From NCBI RefSeq assembly GCF_015999245.1, contig NZ_JAEAMR010000022.1, forward strand, positions 637,991 to 701,990: a DNA stretch of 64,000 bases, written 5' to 3'. How positions within the stretch are numbered: position 1 is the first letter of the stretch; every line of letters starts with the position of its first letter. A model generated the notes under the pieces. That model was given only the letters and a program-made list of their open reading frames with translations. It was not told the DNA's origin and searched no databases. This DNA comes from Streptomyces sp. AV19 (lineage in GTDB: Bacteria > Actinomycetota > Actinomycetes > Streptomycetales > Streptomycetaceae). Shown here piece after piece: positions 50,480 to 58,351 of the stretch. The translations under genes and the position numbers were made by a program.

Positions 50480-51952
50480 TCACGCGGGTTTCCGGGTGGG
50501 CTTCCAGTCGGGGTGGCCGGGCATCGGCGGGGTCGTCGGCTCGTACAGCCAGGCGCGCAGGAACTCCGTCAGGTCCTGGCGGGCGGTCCGGGAGGCGAGG
50601 CGGACGAAGTCGGCCGTGGACGCGGTGGAGTCGCGGTGCGCGGTGACCCACTCCCGCTCCAGCTCCTCGAAGGCGGCGGTGCCGATCTTCTGGCGGAGGG
50701 CGTAGAGCACCAGCAGGCTGCCGTCGTAGACGACCGGCCGGAAGATGCCGACCTTCTTCCCCGGGGCCGCGGGCTTGAGGACCGCGGGCGGCCCGCCGTC
50801 GGTCCGCATGAGGTCGGAGTACTCGTACGCCCGGCGGACCCGGTCCTCCAGCTTCCGCCCGCCCTTGAGCTCGGCGTACAGCGACTCGTACCAGGTGGCG
50901 TGGGCCTCGTTGAGCCAGACGTCGGACCAGGTGCGGGGGGTGACGCTGTCGCCGAACCACTGGTGCGCCAGCTCGTGGACCATCACCGACTCCACGTACC
51001 AGGCGGGCAGGTCGGTGCGGGTGAACAGGTCGTGCTCGAAGAGCGACAGGGTCTGGGTCTCCAGCTCGAACCCGGTGGACGCCTCGGCGATCAGCACCCC
51101 GTAGTTCTCGAAGGGGTACTTCCCCACCTTCCCCTCCAGCCACGCCAGGTGCTCGGGCGTCTTCGCCGTCCAGGTCTCCAGCTTCTCCCGCCCGCCCGCC
51201 GGCAGGACGTTGCGCAGGTGCAGGCCGCGCGGGCCGACGCCCTCGGGGACCACGGAGCGGCCGATGGCGACCTGGGCGACCTCGGTGGCCATGGGGTGCC
51301 GGGTGCGGTAGACCCAGGTGGTGCCGGAGCCCCGGGTGACCTTGCCGACGAGCAGGCCGTTGGCGACCACCGTCAGGTCCTTGGGGGCCCGCACGCGGAA
51401 GGTGAAGGGCGCCTTCTCGGAGGGGTGGTCGCTGCCGGGGAAGACGCGGTGCGCCGCGTCCGCCTGGTTGGCCATCACCAGGCCGTCCTTGGTCGGGACC
51501 CAGCCGCCCTCCTTGGAGCCCCGCGGATCGCTGGTGTGGTGGACGGTGACCGTGAACGGAGTGCCGCGGCGGACGGGACGGGCGGGAGTGACGACGAGGT
51601 CCTCCTCGGCCGGCGCGAAGCTCGCCCGCGCCCCGTTGACCTCGACCGAACGCACCGTTCCCCGGGCGAAGTCGAGGTTGAACCGCGCCAGCCGCGCGGT
51701 GGACCGGGCGCCGATCCGGGTCACCGCCTCCAGCGGGGCGGTGTTGCCGTGGTAGTCGAGGGAGACGTCGTACTCGGTGACGTGGTAGCCGGGGTTGCCG
51801 AGGTACGGGAAGAGCCGGTCGCCGATGCCCAGGGGGGCGGGCGGCGGGGCGGCTCCCGCCAGCAGGAGCAGGGACGCGGTGGCGGCGAGGGCGGCGCAGG
51901 GGCGGAGGGGCCTGCGCCGCCGCGGGGATCGCTCCCCGGGAGAGTGCGGCAT
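50480..51952 (-). CDS. Secreted M1-family metallopeptidase
   Basis: 490 residues with a basic then hydrophobic N-terminal signal (residues 1-35). The zinc site is HELAH (His326, Glu327, His330) with the distal Glu349 in NEAHA, exactly 18 residues between. The substrate-binding strand reads STGFELETQTL in place of GAMEN, as in many bacterial M1 homologues. The long C-terminal helical domain of aminopeptidase N is absent, so it is a short form. Probably an extracellular aminopeptidase. GGTGGA lies before the ATG. Confidence 0.9.
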   Translation of the reverse strand: MPHSPGERSPRRRRPLRPCAALAATASLLLLAGAAPPPAPLGIGDRLFPYLGNPGYHVTEYDVSLDYHGNTAPLEAVTRIGARSTARLARFNLDFARGTVRSVEVNGARASFAPAEEDLVVTPARPVRRGTPFTVTVHHTSDPRGSKEGGWVPTKDGLVMANQADAAHRVFPGSDHPSEKAPFTFRVRAPKDLTVVANGLLVGKVTRGSGTTWVYRTRHPMATEVAQVAIGRSVVPEGVGPRGLHLRNVLPAGGREKLETWTAKTPEHLAWLEGKVGKYPFENYGVLIAEASTGFELETQTLSLFEHDLFTRTDLPAWYVESVMVHELAHQWFGDSVTPRTWSDVWLNEAHATWYESLYAELKGGRKLEDRVRRAYEYSDLMRTDGGPPAVLKPAAPGKKVGIFRPVVYDGSLLVLYALRQKIGTAAFEELEREWVTAHRDSTASTADFVRLASRTARQDLTEFLRAWLYEPTTPPMPGHPDWKPTRKPA

Positions 51953-52086
51953 GCGTCCACCGCTACCAGCGCGCCGGGGCCGGTGGTGCGCGGCGCGCAG
52001 GACCCCACCCGTACGGGCGTCCCGGAAGGCGGGGAACTCCCGCCCGGTGTGTTAGGGGGACGCGGGCGCCGGTGGGACACGACGGG

Positions 52087-54207
52087 TCAGAGGGACGCGG
52101 CGGCGGGCCGGCCCGCCCGGCCGACGTCGTAGACCCCGGGGACGCGCCGCATCGCCCGCATGAGCTCGGGCAGGTGGGCGGCGTCCGGCAGTTGGAGGGT
52201 GTAGGTGTGCCGGACGCGCTGCTCGTGCGGCGGCTCGACGGCCGCGGAGACCACGGCGGCGCCCTGGGCCGCGATGACCTCCGTCAGGTCGGCGAGCAGG
52301 TGCGGCCTGCTGAACGACTCGGCCCGCAGCGTCACCCGGCAGTCCCCCGACCCCGGCCCGGCGGGGTCGCGCCAGTGGACGCGCGTCCGCCGCCGCCCGG
52401 CGGCGTCCATGCGGGCCACCACCGGACACTCGGCGCGGTGCACCGTCACCGCGTGGCCGCGCACGGCGAAGCCGGTGACCTCGTCCGGCGGGACGGGGGT
52501 GCAGCAGCCGGCCAGCCGGACGTGCGCGGCGGCGAGCCCCTCCTCGTCGCAGACGACGGCGACGGGGGTGCGGGAGACGGGGACCGGGGGGCGCGGCGCG
52601 GCCCGCGCGGCGGGGGGCCGGTCCTCGGCCGCGCGGGCGGCGGGCTCGGGTGCCGGGTGGGTGGCGAGCCAGCGGCCGATGGCGATCCGGGCCGCGGGCG
52701 TGCGGGCGTGCCCCAGCCAGTCGGGGGACGGGCCGGAGGCGGTGTCCGGGGACATCAGCAGGTGCAGGGTGTCCCCGTCGCGCAGGACCGTGCTGAGCGT
52801 CACCAGCCGTCCGTTGACCCGGGCGCCGATGCAGCTGTGGCCGCCCTGGCCGTACTGCGCGTACGCCGCGTCGACGCAGCTGGAGCCGGCCGGGAGGCCC
52901 ACGGTGCCGCCGTCGGCGCGGAAGACGGTGATCTCCCGGTCCTGGGCCAGCTCGTCGCGCAGGGAGGTCCAGAAGGTGTCCGGGTCGGGGGCGGCGCGCT
53001 GCCACTCCAGCAGCCGGGAGAGCCAGCCGGGACGGGTGGGGTCGCGCTCCTCCTCCCCCGCGTCCGGCGGCTCCGCGGCGGCGTACGGATTGCCGAGCGC
53101 GATCACCCCCGCCTCGGCGACCCGGTGCATCTGGTGGGTGCGGACGATGACTTCGGCCACTTCTCCGCCCTCCCCCGCGATCGCGGTGTGCAGCGACTGG
53201 TAGAGGTTGAACTTGGGGACGGCGATGAAGTCCTTGAACTCCGAGATGAACGGCGTGAAGCAGGTGTGCAGTTCACCGAGGACCGCGTAGCAGTCGGCGT
53301 CCTCCGCGACGAGGACGAGCAGGCGCCCCAGGTCCGACCCGGTCACCTCGCCGCGCTTGAGCCGCACCCGGTGCACGGAGACGAAGTGCCGTGGGCGGAC
53401 GAGGACTTCGGCGCCGACACCGGCCTCGCGGAGCACGGCGCGCACCCGGGCGGCCGTGCCCTGCAGCGGGTCGGGGCGGCCGGCGTGGGCGCGGACGACG
53501 TCCCGCGTGCGGGCGTACTCCTCGGGGTGGAGGATGGCGAAGACCAGGTCCTCCAGCTCGGCCTTGAGCACCTGGACGCCCAGCCGCTCGGCGAGCGGGA
53601 TCAGCACGTCGCGGGTGACCTTGGCGATGCGGGCCTGCTTCTCGGGGCGCATGACGCCGAGGGTGCGCATGTTGTGCAGGCGGTCGGCGAGTTTGATCGA
53701 CATCACGCGGACGTCGTTGCCGGTGGCCACGAGCATCTTGCGGAAGGTCTCCGGCTCGGCGGCGGCGCCGTAGTCGACCTTCTCCAGCTTGGTGACCCCG
53801 TCGACGAGGAAGCGCACCTCCGCGCCGAACTCCCGGCCCACCTGATCGAGCGTCACCTCGGTGTCCTCGACGGTGTCGTGCAGCAGCGAGGCCGTCAACG
53901 TCGTGGTCTCGGCGCCCAGTTCGGCGAGGATCAGGGTGACGGCCAGCGGGTGGGTGATGAACGGGCCGCCGCTCTTGCGGGTCTGGCCGCGGTGGGAGGT
54001 CTCGGCGAACACGTAGGCGCGGCGCAGGAGGTCCAGGTCGGCGCCGGGGTGGTGGGCCCGGTGCACCTTCGCCACGTGCTCGATGGCATCGGGAAGGCGG
54101 TCGCGGGCGCCGGAACCGCCGAGGGCCGCGCGCCCGAGGCGTCTCAGGTCGATCCGGCGGCCGCGCCTGCGGCGGGGAGCACGTTCGTTCGCGGCCTCTG
54201 CGCTCAT
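52087..54207 (-). CDS. rshA: RelA/SpoT homologue RshA
   Basis: 706 residues from the ATG at 54207; GGAGGT is 4 nt upstream, and the GTG 6 nt earlier would overlap that site. Domain order: HD hydrolase (HRGQTRKSGGPFITHP, LLHDTVEDT), synthetase (DFIAVPKFNLYQSLHTAI), TGS (ITVFRADGGTVGLPAGSSCV), a Cys-containing region (AGCCTPV) and ACT. The hydrolase motifs are intact. The synthetase domain is diverged: RHFVSVHR replaces the usual RxKxxYSI(Y/W)xK and DLGRLLVLV the DLxxxR motif. It should control (p)ppGpp level; synthesis may be weak or lost. Confidence 0.9.
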   Translation of the reverse strand: MSAEAANERAPRRRRGRRIDLRRLGRAALGGSGARDRLPDAIEHVAKVHRAHHPGADLDLLRRAYVFAETSHRGQTRKSGGPFITHPLAVTLILAELGAETTTLTASLLHDTVEDTEVTLDQVGREFGAEVRFLVDGVTKLEKVDYGAAAEPETFRKMLVATGNDVRVMSIKLADRLHNMRTLGVMRPEKQARIAKVTRDVLIPLAERLGVQVLKAELEDLVFAILHPEEYARTRDVVRAHAGRPDPLQGTAARVRAVLREAGVGAEVLVRPRHFVSVHRVRLKRGEVTGSDLGRLLVLVAEDADCYAVLGELHTCFTPFISEFKDFIAVPKFNLYQSLHTAIAGEGGEVAEVIVRTHQMHRVAEAGVIALGNPYAAAEPPDAGEEERDPTRPGWLSRLLEWQRAAPDPDTFWTSLRDELAQDREITVFRADGGTVGLPAGSSCVDAAYAQYGQGGHSCIGARVNGRLVTLSTVLRDGDTLHLLMSPDTASGPSPDWLGHARTPAARIAIGRWLATHPAPEPAARAAEDRPPAARAAPRPPVPVSRTPVAVVCDEEGLAAAHVRLAGCCTPVPPDEVTGFAVRGHAVTVHRAECPVVARMDAAGRRRTRVHWRDPAGPGSGDCRVTLRAESFSRPHLLADLTEVIAAQGAAVVSAAVEPPHEQRVRHTYTLQLPDAAHLPELMRAMRRVPGVYDVGRAGRPAAASL

Positions 54208-54386
54208 GGGCACCTCCGGCAGCCTCGACCGGCGGTGGGCTCACGCCTCCGGACCGGTGCTTGATGCTACCGACCCCATCACGCACCGCTCACCCCCTCT
54301 CGCCCAGAGTGAAACGGATCACCCATTCGAGCGAGTCGCGTGTCCGGAAATCCGGCGATAGGACCGGAGACGTTGGCTGCGGACCG

Positions 54387-55271
54387 TCAGGAGGCGCTCA
54401 GCCAGGAGGCGTCGAAGTGCCCTTCGGCGACGATCACGGCGGGGCCGGTCATCTCGACCGTGCCGTCCGGGAGCTCGCTGATGACCAGCCGGCCGCCGGG
54501 GAGGTCCACGGTGTACGTGACGGGGTGCCCGGCGACCGCGGGGTCCAGCCCGTCCCGGCGGGCCGTGGCCACCATCACCGCGCAGGCGCCGGTGCCGCAG
54601 GACCGGGTCTCGCCGGAGCCGCGCTCGTGCACCCGCATCGCCACGTGGTGCGGCCCGCGGTCGGCGACGAACTCGACGTTGGTGCCGTCCGGATAGGCGG
54701 CCGCGGGGGCCACCGCCGGGGCGGCGTACAGGTCGCCGGCCTCGTCGAGGTCGTCGACGAAGAGGACGGCGTGCGGGTTGCCCATGTTCACATTGCGCGC
54801 GGGCCAGCTGCGCGGGCCGACGGTGACGGTGACGTCGCCCTCGGGGAGCGCGGCCCGGCCCATGGCGACGGTGATGTCGCCGGGCGTCCCGTCGGGGCCC
54901 GCCTTGGCGATGTGCGCCCGGCGCACGCCCGCCCGGGTCGCGACGGCCACGTCGCCCTCGCCGGCCAGACCGGCCCGCTGGAGGTAACGGGCGAAGACGC
55001 GGACGCCGTTGCCGCACATCTCGGCGACGCTGCCGTCGCTGTTGCGGTAATCCATGAACCACTCGGCCTCGTCGGCCATCACCCGCGCCTCGGGGTGCGC
55101 GGCGGAGCGCACCACCCGCAGCACGCCGTCCGCGCCGAGGCCGGCGCGCCGGTCGCACAGGCGCGCGACGACGGCCGGGGACAGCTCCAGCAGCCCGTCG
55201 TGATCGGGGAGGATCACGAAGTCGTTCTCGGTGCCGTGGCCCTTGAGGAAGGCGGTCTGTGCGGTGCTCAC
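54387..55271 (-). CDS. dapF: Diaminopimelate epimerase
   Basis: 294 residues with a GTG start. The two catalytic cysteines are visible in AEMCGNG (about residue 87) and RSCGTGACA (about 228), with the substrate-contact segments GTENDFVI and MGNPHAV. It converts LL- to meso-diaminopimelate for lysine and peptidoglycan synthesis. It is about 15-20 residues longer than typical enzymes. It lies between the small membrane protein and rshA genes on the same strand, an arrangement usual in streptomycetes. Confidence 0.95.
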   Translation of the reverse strand: MSTAQTAFLKGHGTENDFVILPDHDGLLELSPAVVARLCDRRAGLGADGVLRVVRSAAHPEARVMADEAEWFMDYRNSDGSVAEMCGNGVRVFARYLQRAGLAGEGDVAVATRAGVRRAHIAKAGPDGTPGDITVAMGRAALPEGDVTVTVGPRSWPARNVNMGNPHAVLFVDDLDEAGDLYAAPAVAPAAAYPDGTNVEFVADRGPHHVAMRVHERGSGETRSCGTGACAVMVATARRDGLDPAVAGHPVTYTVDLPGGRLVISELPDGTVEMTGPAVIVAEGHFDASWLSAS

Positions 55272-55320
55272 GGTTCGATGGTACGGGCCGCCGGGCCGCG
55301 GCTCCCAGCCGGGCGGCGGC

Positions 55321-55770
55321 TCAGCGCAGCCGGGCGACGCGCCAGACCGCCAGGACGGCGACCACCAGGACGAGGACGGTGTAGAGGGCCACGTAGCGCC
55401 AGTCGGGCCGCCGTCCCGAGCCGCGCTGCGGCAGGCCGGGCCAGGTGTAGCCGACGCGGCGGGCCGCCATCACGCCCCAGCCGGCGGCGCAGCCGCTGAT
55501 GAGCAGGCCGAGCATGGCGACGACCGGCCCGCCGTCACCGAACTCGAAGGCCAGCGGGAAGGCGAACATCAGCGAGCCGACGGCGGCTAGGACGACGATC
55601 GGCGCGAGCTGCCAGGCGCGGAGCCGGCGCGGGGGGCGCAGCTCGCGGAAGGAGGCGGGCTCGGCCGCCTCCGGGGCGGGTGCCTCGGTGTCCTCGGGGC
55701 CGTCCGGGGAGAGCGCCCCGGTCTCGCCGCGGGGCGGCTGCTGCGGTCTGTCGCGGGGGCCGGCCTCCAT
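55321..55770 (-). CDS. Small membrane protein
   Basis: 149 residues from the ATG at 55770; a GTG at 55776 with GGGAGG 4 nt before it is an equal alternative. The first 55 residues are hydrophilic and acidic/Pro-rich. Three hydrophobic segments follow: APIVVLAAVGSLMFAFPLAF, VVAMLGLLISGCAAGWGV and VALYTVLVLVVAVLAVW. No family was recognised. It sits between miaA and dapF on the same strand. Function unknown. Confidence 0.75.
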   Translation of the reverse strand: MEAGPRDRPQQPPRGETGALSPDGPEDTEAPAPEAAEPASFRELRPPRRLRAWQLAPIVVLAAVGSLMFAFPLAFEFGDGGPVVAMLGLLISGCAAGWGVMAARRVGYTWPGLPQRGSGRRPDWRYVALYTVLVLVVAVLAVWRVARLR

Positions 55771-55876
55771 CGCCACGCGCCCTCCCAACCGGACTTCACG
55801 GCTCGATCGAAGTTTGATGATGGCACGCCCGGGAAGGCCGCGATGACACCTGGCGCGTCCCGATGCCATCACGTGA

Positions 55877-56815
55877 TCAGGCTGTGACCGCTCGTTCGAC
55901 CAACGCCAGCGCGCGCCCCGGGAGTTCCGCCCGGTCCCCGGCGGCTCCGCTGAGCCACTGGACCCGGGAATCCCGCCGGAACCAGGAGTCCTGGCGGCGC
56001 GCGAAACGTTTCGTGGCGCGGACGGTCTCGTCCCGCGCGGCCTGTTCGTCGCACTCGCCGGCGAGGAAGGCGAGCACCTGCTGGTAGCCCAGCGCGCGCG
56101 AGGCGGTGCGCCCCTCGCGCAGCCCCGCGCGCTCCAGCGCGCGGACCTCGTCCACGAGCCCCGCCTCCCACATCCGGTCGACCCGGGTGGTGATGCGCTC
56201 GTCGAGTTCGGGGCGCTCGACGTCGACGCCGATCTGGAGGGTGTCGTAGACGGCCGTCTCGCCGGGCAGGTTGGCGGTGAAGGGCTTGCCGGTGATCTCG
56301 ATGACCTCCAGGGCGCGGACGATGCGCCGGCCGTTGCCCGCGAGGATGGCGCGGGCGGCCTCCGGGTCGGCGGCGGCGAGCCGGGCGTGCAGCGGGCCGG
56401 GTCCGTGCTCGGCCAGTTCGTCCTCCAGGCGGGCGCGGACGGCCGGGTCCGTGCCGGGGAACTCCAGGGCGTCGATGGCGCCCTTGATGTAGAGCCCGGA
56501 GCCGCCCACCAGCACCGGGGTGCGCCCCTCGGCCAGCAGCCGGTCGATCTCGGCGCGGGCGAGGCGCTGGTACTCCGCCACGCTCGCGGCCTCGGTGACG
56601 TCCCAGATGTCGAGCAGGCGGTGCGGCACCCCCTGCCGCTCCTCCACGGTCAGCTTGGCGGTCCCGATGTCCATGCCCCGGTAGAGCTGCATCGAGTCCG
56701 CGTTGACGACCTCGCCGTCCAGGTGCCGCGCGAGCGCGACACCGAGGTCCGACTTACCGGCCGCCGTGGGGCCGACGACGGCGATGACCTGCGGTGCGGG
56801 GGCTGCTTTTCTCAC
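55877..56815 (-). CDS. miaA: tRNA dimethylallyltransferase
   Basis: 312 residues from a GTG at 56815. P-loop VVGPTAAGKSDLGVAL, substrate Asp in NADSMQLYRGMDIGTAK, GGSGLYIKGAI, RALEV and a C-terminal RATKRFARRQDSWFRR, all MiaA hallmarks. It transfers dimethylallyl to A37 of tRNAs reading UNN codons; MiaB (58352-59878) then methylthiolates the product, so both enzymes are encoded here. The ribosome site is weak (GAG 15 nt upstream). Confidence 0.95.
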   Translation of the reverse strand: MRKAAPAPQVIAVVGPTAAGKSDLGVALARHLDGEVVNADSMQLYRGMDIGTAKLTVEERQGVPHRLLDIWDVTEAASVAEYQRLARAEIDRLLAEGRTPVLVGGSGLYIKGAIDALEFPGTDPAVRARLEDELAEHGPGPLHARLAAADPEAARAILAGNGRRIVRALEVIEITGKPFTANLPGETAVYDTLQIGVDVERPELDERITTRVDRMWEAGLVDEVRALERAGLREGRTASRALGYQQVLAFLAGECDEQAARDETVRATKRFARRQDSWFRRDSRVQWLSGAAGDRAELPGRALALVERAVTA

Positions 56816-56997
56816 CGCACCAGTCTCGCAAACCTCAGCCCGCCGCTCGAACGAGCGACGTGACGGGACGCCCCCGGCCTCGTTGCCTGTTGCGAGGTTC
56901 CGACCGCCGGTTAACGGGCCGGAGCCCGGGAGCGGCGCAAGGGGACGCACCGGGCGACCCGGGATTTCGCTCACACCAGTAAGGTAATGGAGTAGAT

Positions 56998-57249
56998 ATG
57001 GGCGTGTTTTCATGGCTTCGCCGTAAGCCGTCGCAGGCGTCAACGGAGGAGGCCACGGCGGACACCCGTACGGCGGATTCCGACACCGCCGCCGCTCCGG
57101 AGGCGGCCGGTTCCGAGGAGGCGGCCGCGACGGAGGAGGCCGCTGCCACCGACGGTGCCGCTGAGGGGGGAGAGGGCGTCGAGATCCCCAAGCAGCAGTC
57201 CGCCGAGGAGGCGGCCGACAGCGAGGCCGGTGAGGGCGCCCGCAAGTAG
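56998..57249 (+). CDS. Small acidic low-complexity protein
   Basis: 83 residues; GGAG lies 5 nt before the ATG. MGVFSWLRRK at the start is a short amphipathic basic segment, followed by an Ala/Glu/Thr-rich acidic stretch with EEAAATEEAAATDG. No family was recognised. Probably intrinsically disordered, possibly membrane-associated through its N-terminus. It is followed after 31 bp by an antitoxin-like gene on the same strand and is likely cotranscribed. Divergent from miaA. Confidence 0.7.
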   Translation: MGVFSWLRRKPSQASTEEATADTRTADSDTAAAPEAAGSEEAAATEEAAATDGAAEGGEGVEIPKQQSAEEAADSEAGEGARK

Positions 57250-57280
57250 CGCACAGCGCGCGGAAGGAAACGAGGTGCCC

Positions 57281-57526
57281 ATGGGCCTGTTCGACGATCT
57301 CAAGGCCAGGATCGGTCCGGTGAAGGACAAGGTCGGCGACCTCGTGCAGCAGCACGGGGACAAGATCGAGCAGGGGCTGGACAAGGCCGCGCGGGTGGTC
57401 GACGCCAAGACCGACGGCAAGTACAGCAGCCAGATCCGGACCGGGACGGGCAAGGCCAAGGAAGCCCTGGAGAAGCTCGCCGAGCAGGACGGCGGCTCCG
57501 CCCGGGGCGACAAGGGCACCTCCTGA
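57281..57526 (+). CDS. Rv0909/MT0933-type antitoxin-like protein
   Basis: 81 residues: MGLFDDLKARIGPVKDKVGD, then QQHGDKIEQGLDKAARVVDA and TDGKYSSQIRTGTGKAKEAL. This is the antitoxin family of M. tuberculosis Rv0909. It is Lys/Asp-rich and probably a single long helix. Its toxin partner would normally be adjacent, but none is visible; the gene before it encodes an acidic 83-residue protein and the one after lies on the other strand. A toxin-antitoxin role is therefore uncertain. GAGG precedes the ATG. Confidence 0.8.
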   Translation: MGLFDDLKARIGPVKDKVGDLVQQHGDKIEQGLDKAARVVDAKTDGKYSSQIRTGTGKAKEALEKLAEQDGGSARGDKGTS

Positions 57527-57542
57527 CGGTCCGTACCGGCGA

Positions 57543-57572
57543 ACGGCCGCGGAGCACGCGCTCCGCGGCCGT
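57543..57572. terminator. Bidirectional hairpin after the antitoxin-like gene
   Basis: A perfect 13-bp stem (ACGGCCGCGGAGC and its complement) around a 4-nt loop in the 64-bp gap between converging genes. Confidence 0.85.
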
Positions 57573-57590
57573 CGCCGTGTGCGGGGACGT

Positions 57591-58301
57591 TCAGGACCAG
57601 GCGGCCACGTGGTAGCCGACCCCGTACGGGGCCTCGTCGTACAGCAGCCCGCCGCACAGGCCGGCGCCCTCCGCGGCGCCCGCGAGGACCTGCCAGGGCG
57701 CCCGTCCGGCCGCCTGCAGCTCCCGGGCGAGCACGGGGTCGGTGCCGGCCAGGGCGGCGGTGTCGGCGGAGCCCAGGGCGGCCGCCGTGGCGGCGTCGAA
57801 GGGCTCGGCGCGGTCGTCCAGGTAGCCGGGCGCCTTCAGGGTGCGGCAGGCGCTGCCGTCGCCCGTCACCAGGAGGGCGACGCGGTCCTGCCCGGCGGCC
57901 AGTTCGCGGCCCGCGGCCAGGCAGTCCTCGGGTTCGGACGATTCGGCCACCGCCAGGCCCTCGACGGGCGCGGCGGACCAGCCGGTGCGTTCCAGCAGCC
58001 AGGCGCCGACGGCCAGGGACAGCGGCAGCGGCCGCGCGCCCACGGTGCCGTCCCGGCCGAGGCGGACGTCGAGGTCCACCCCGAAGCCGCGGAACGAGCC
58101 GACGGCGCCCTGCGGATAGCGGCCGTCGCGCGGCGGCTCGGCGGGCCCCACCACGACGAGCCGGTCGGGCCGGGCGGCGGCCGCCACGGCCACCGCGTCC
58201 AGGCAGGCGGCCCGCAGGGCGTCGAGCTCCCGGGCGGCCCCGGCGGCCAGTTCGGGGACGAGCAGCGGCGGACAGGGACATACGGCGGCGGCGACGAGCA
58301 T
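57591..58301 (-). CDS. Class III extradiol dioxygenase-like protein
   Basis: 236 residues. MLVAAAVCPCPPLLVPELA at the N-terminus and LLVTGDGSA with YDEAPYGVGYHVAAW near the end are typical of the class III extradiol dioxygenase subunit B-like family of actinobacteria. The histidines that usually bind iron are not all evident (CPCPP replaces HxPH at the start, and GDGSA replaces the usual GDMSH), so catalysis as a dioxygenase is doubtful. It lies 50 bp after miaB on the same strand. Function unknown. Confidence 0.75.
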   Translation of the reverse strand: MLVAAAVCPCPPLLVPELAAGAARELDALRAACLDAVAVAAAARPDRLVVVGPAEPPRDGRYPQGAVGSFRGFGVDLDVRLGRDGTVGARPLPLSLAVGAWLLERTGWSAAPVEGLAVAESSEPEDCLAAGRELAAGQDRVALLVTGDGSACRTLKAPGYLDDRAEPFDAATAAALGSADTAALAGTDPVLARELQAAGRAPWQVLAGAAEGAGLCGGLLYDEAPYGVGYHVAAWS

Positions 58302-58351
58302 GCGGGAACGATACGCCCCGCGCGGCGCCCGCCGCCGCGGCGGACCCGGGG

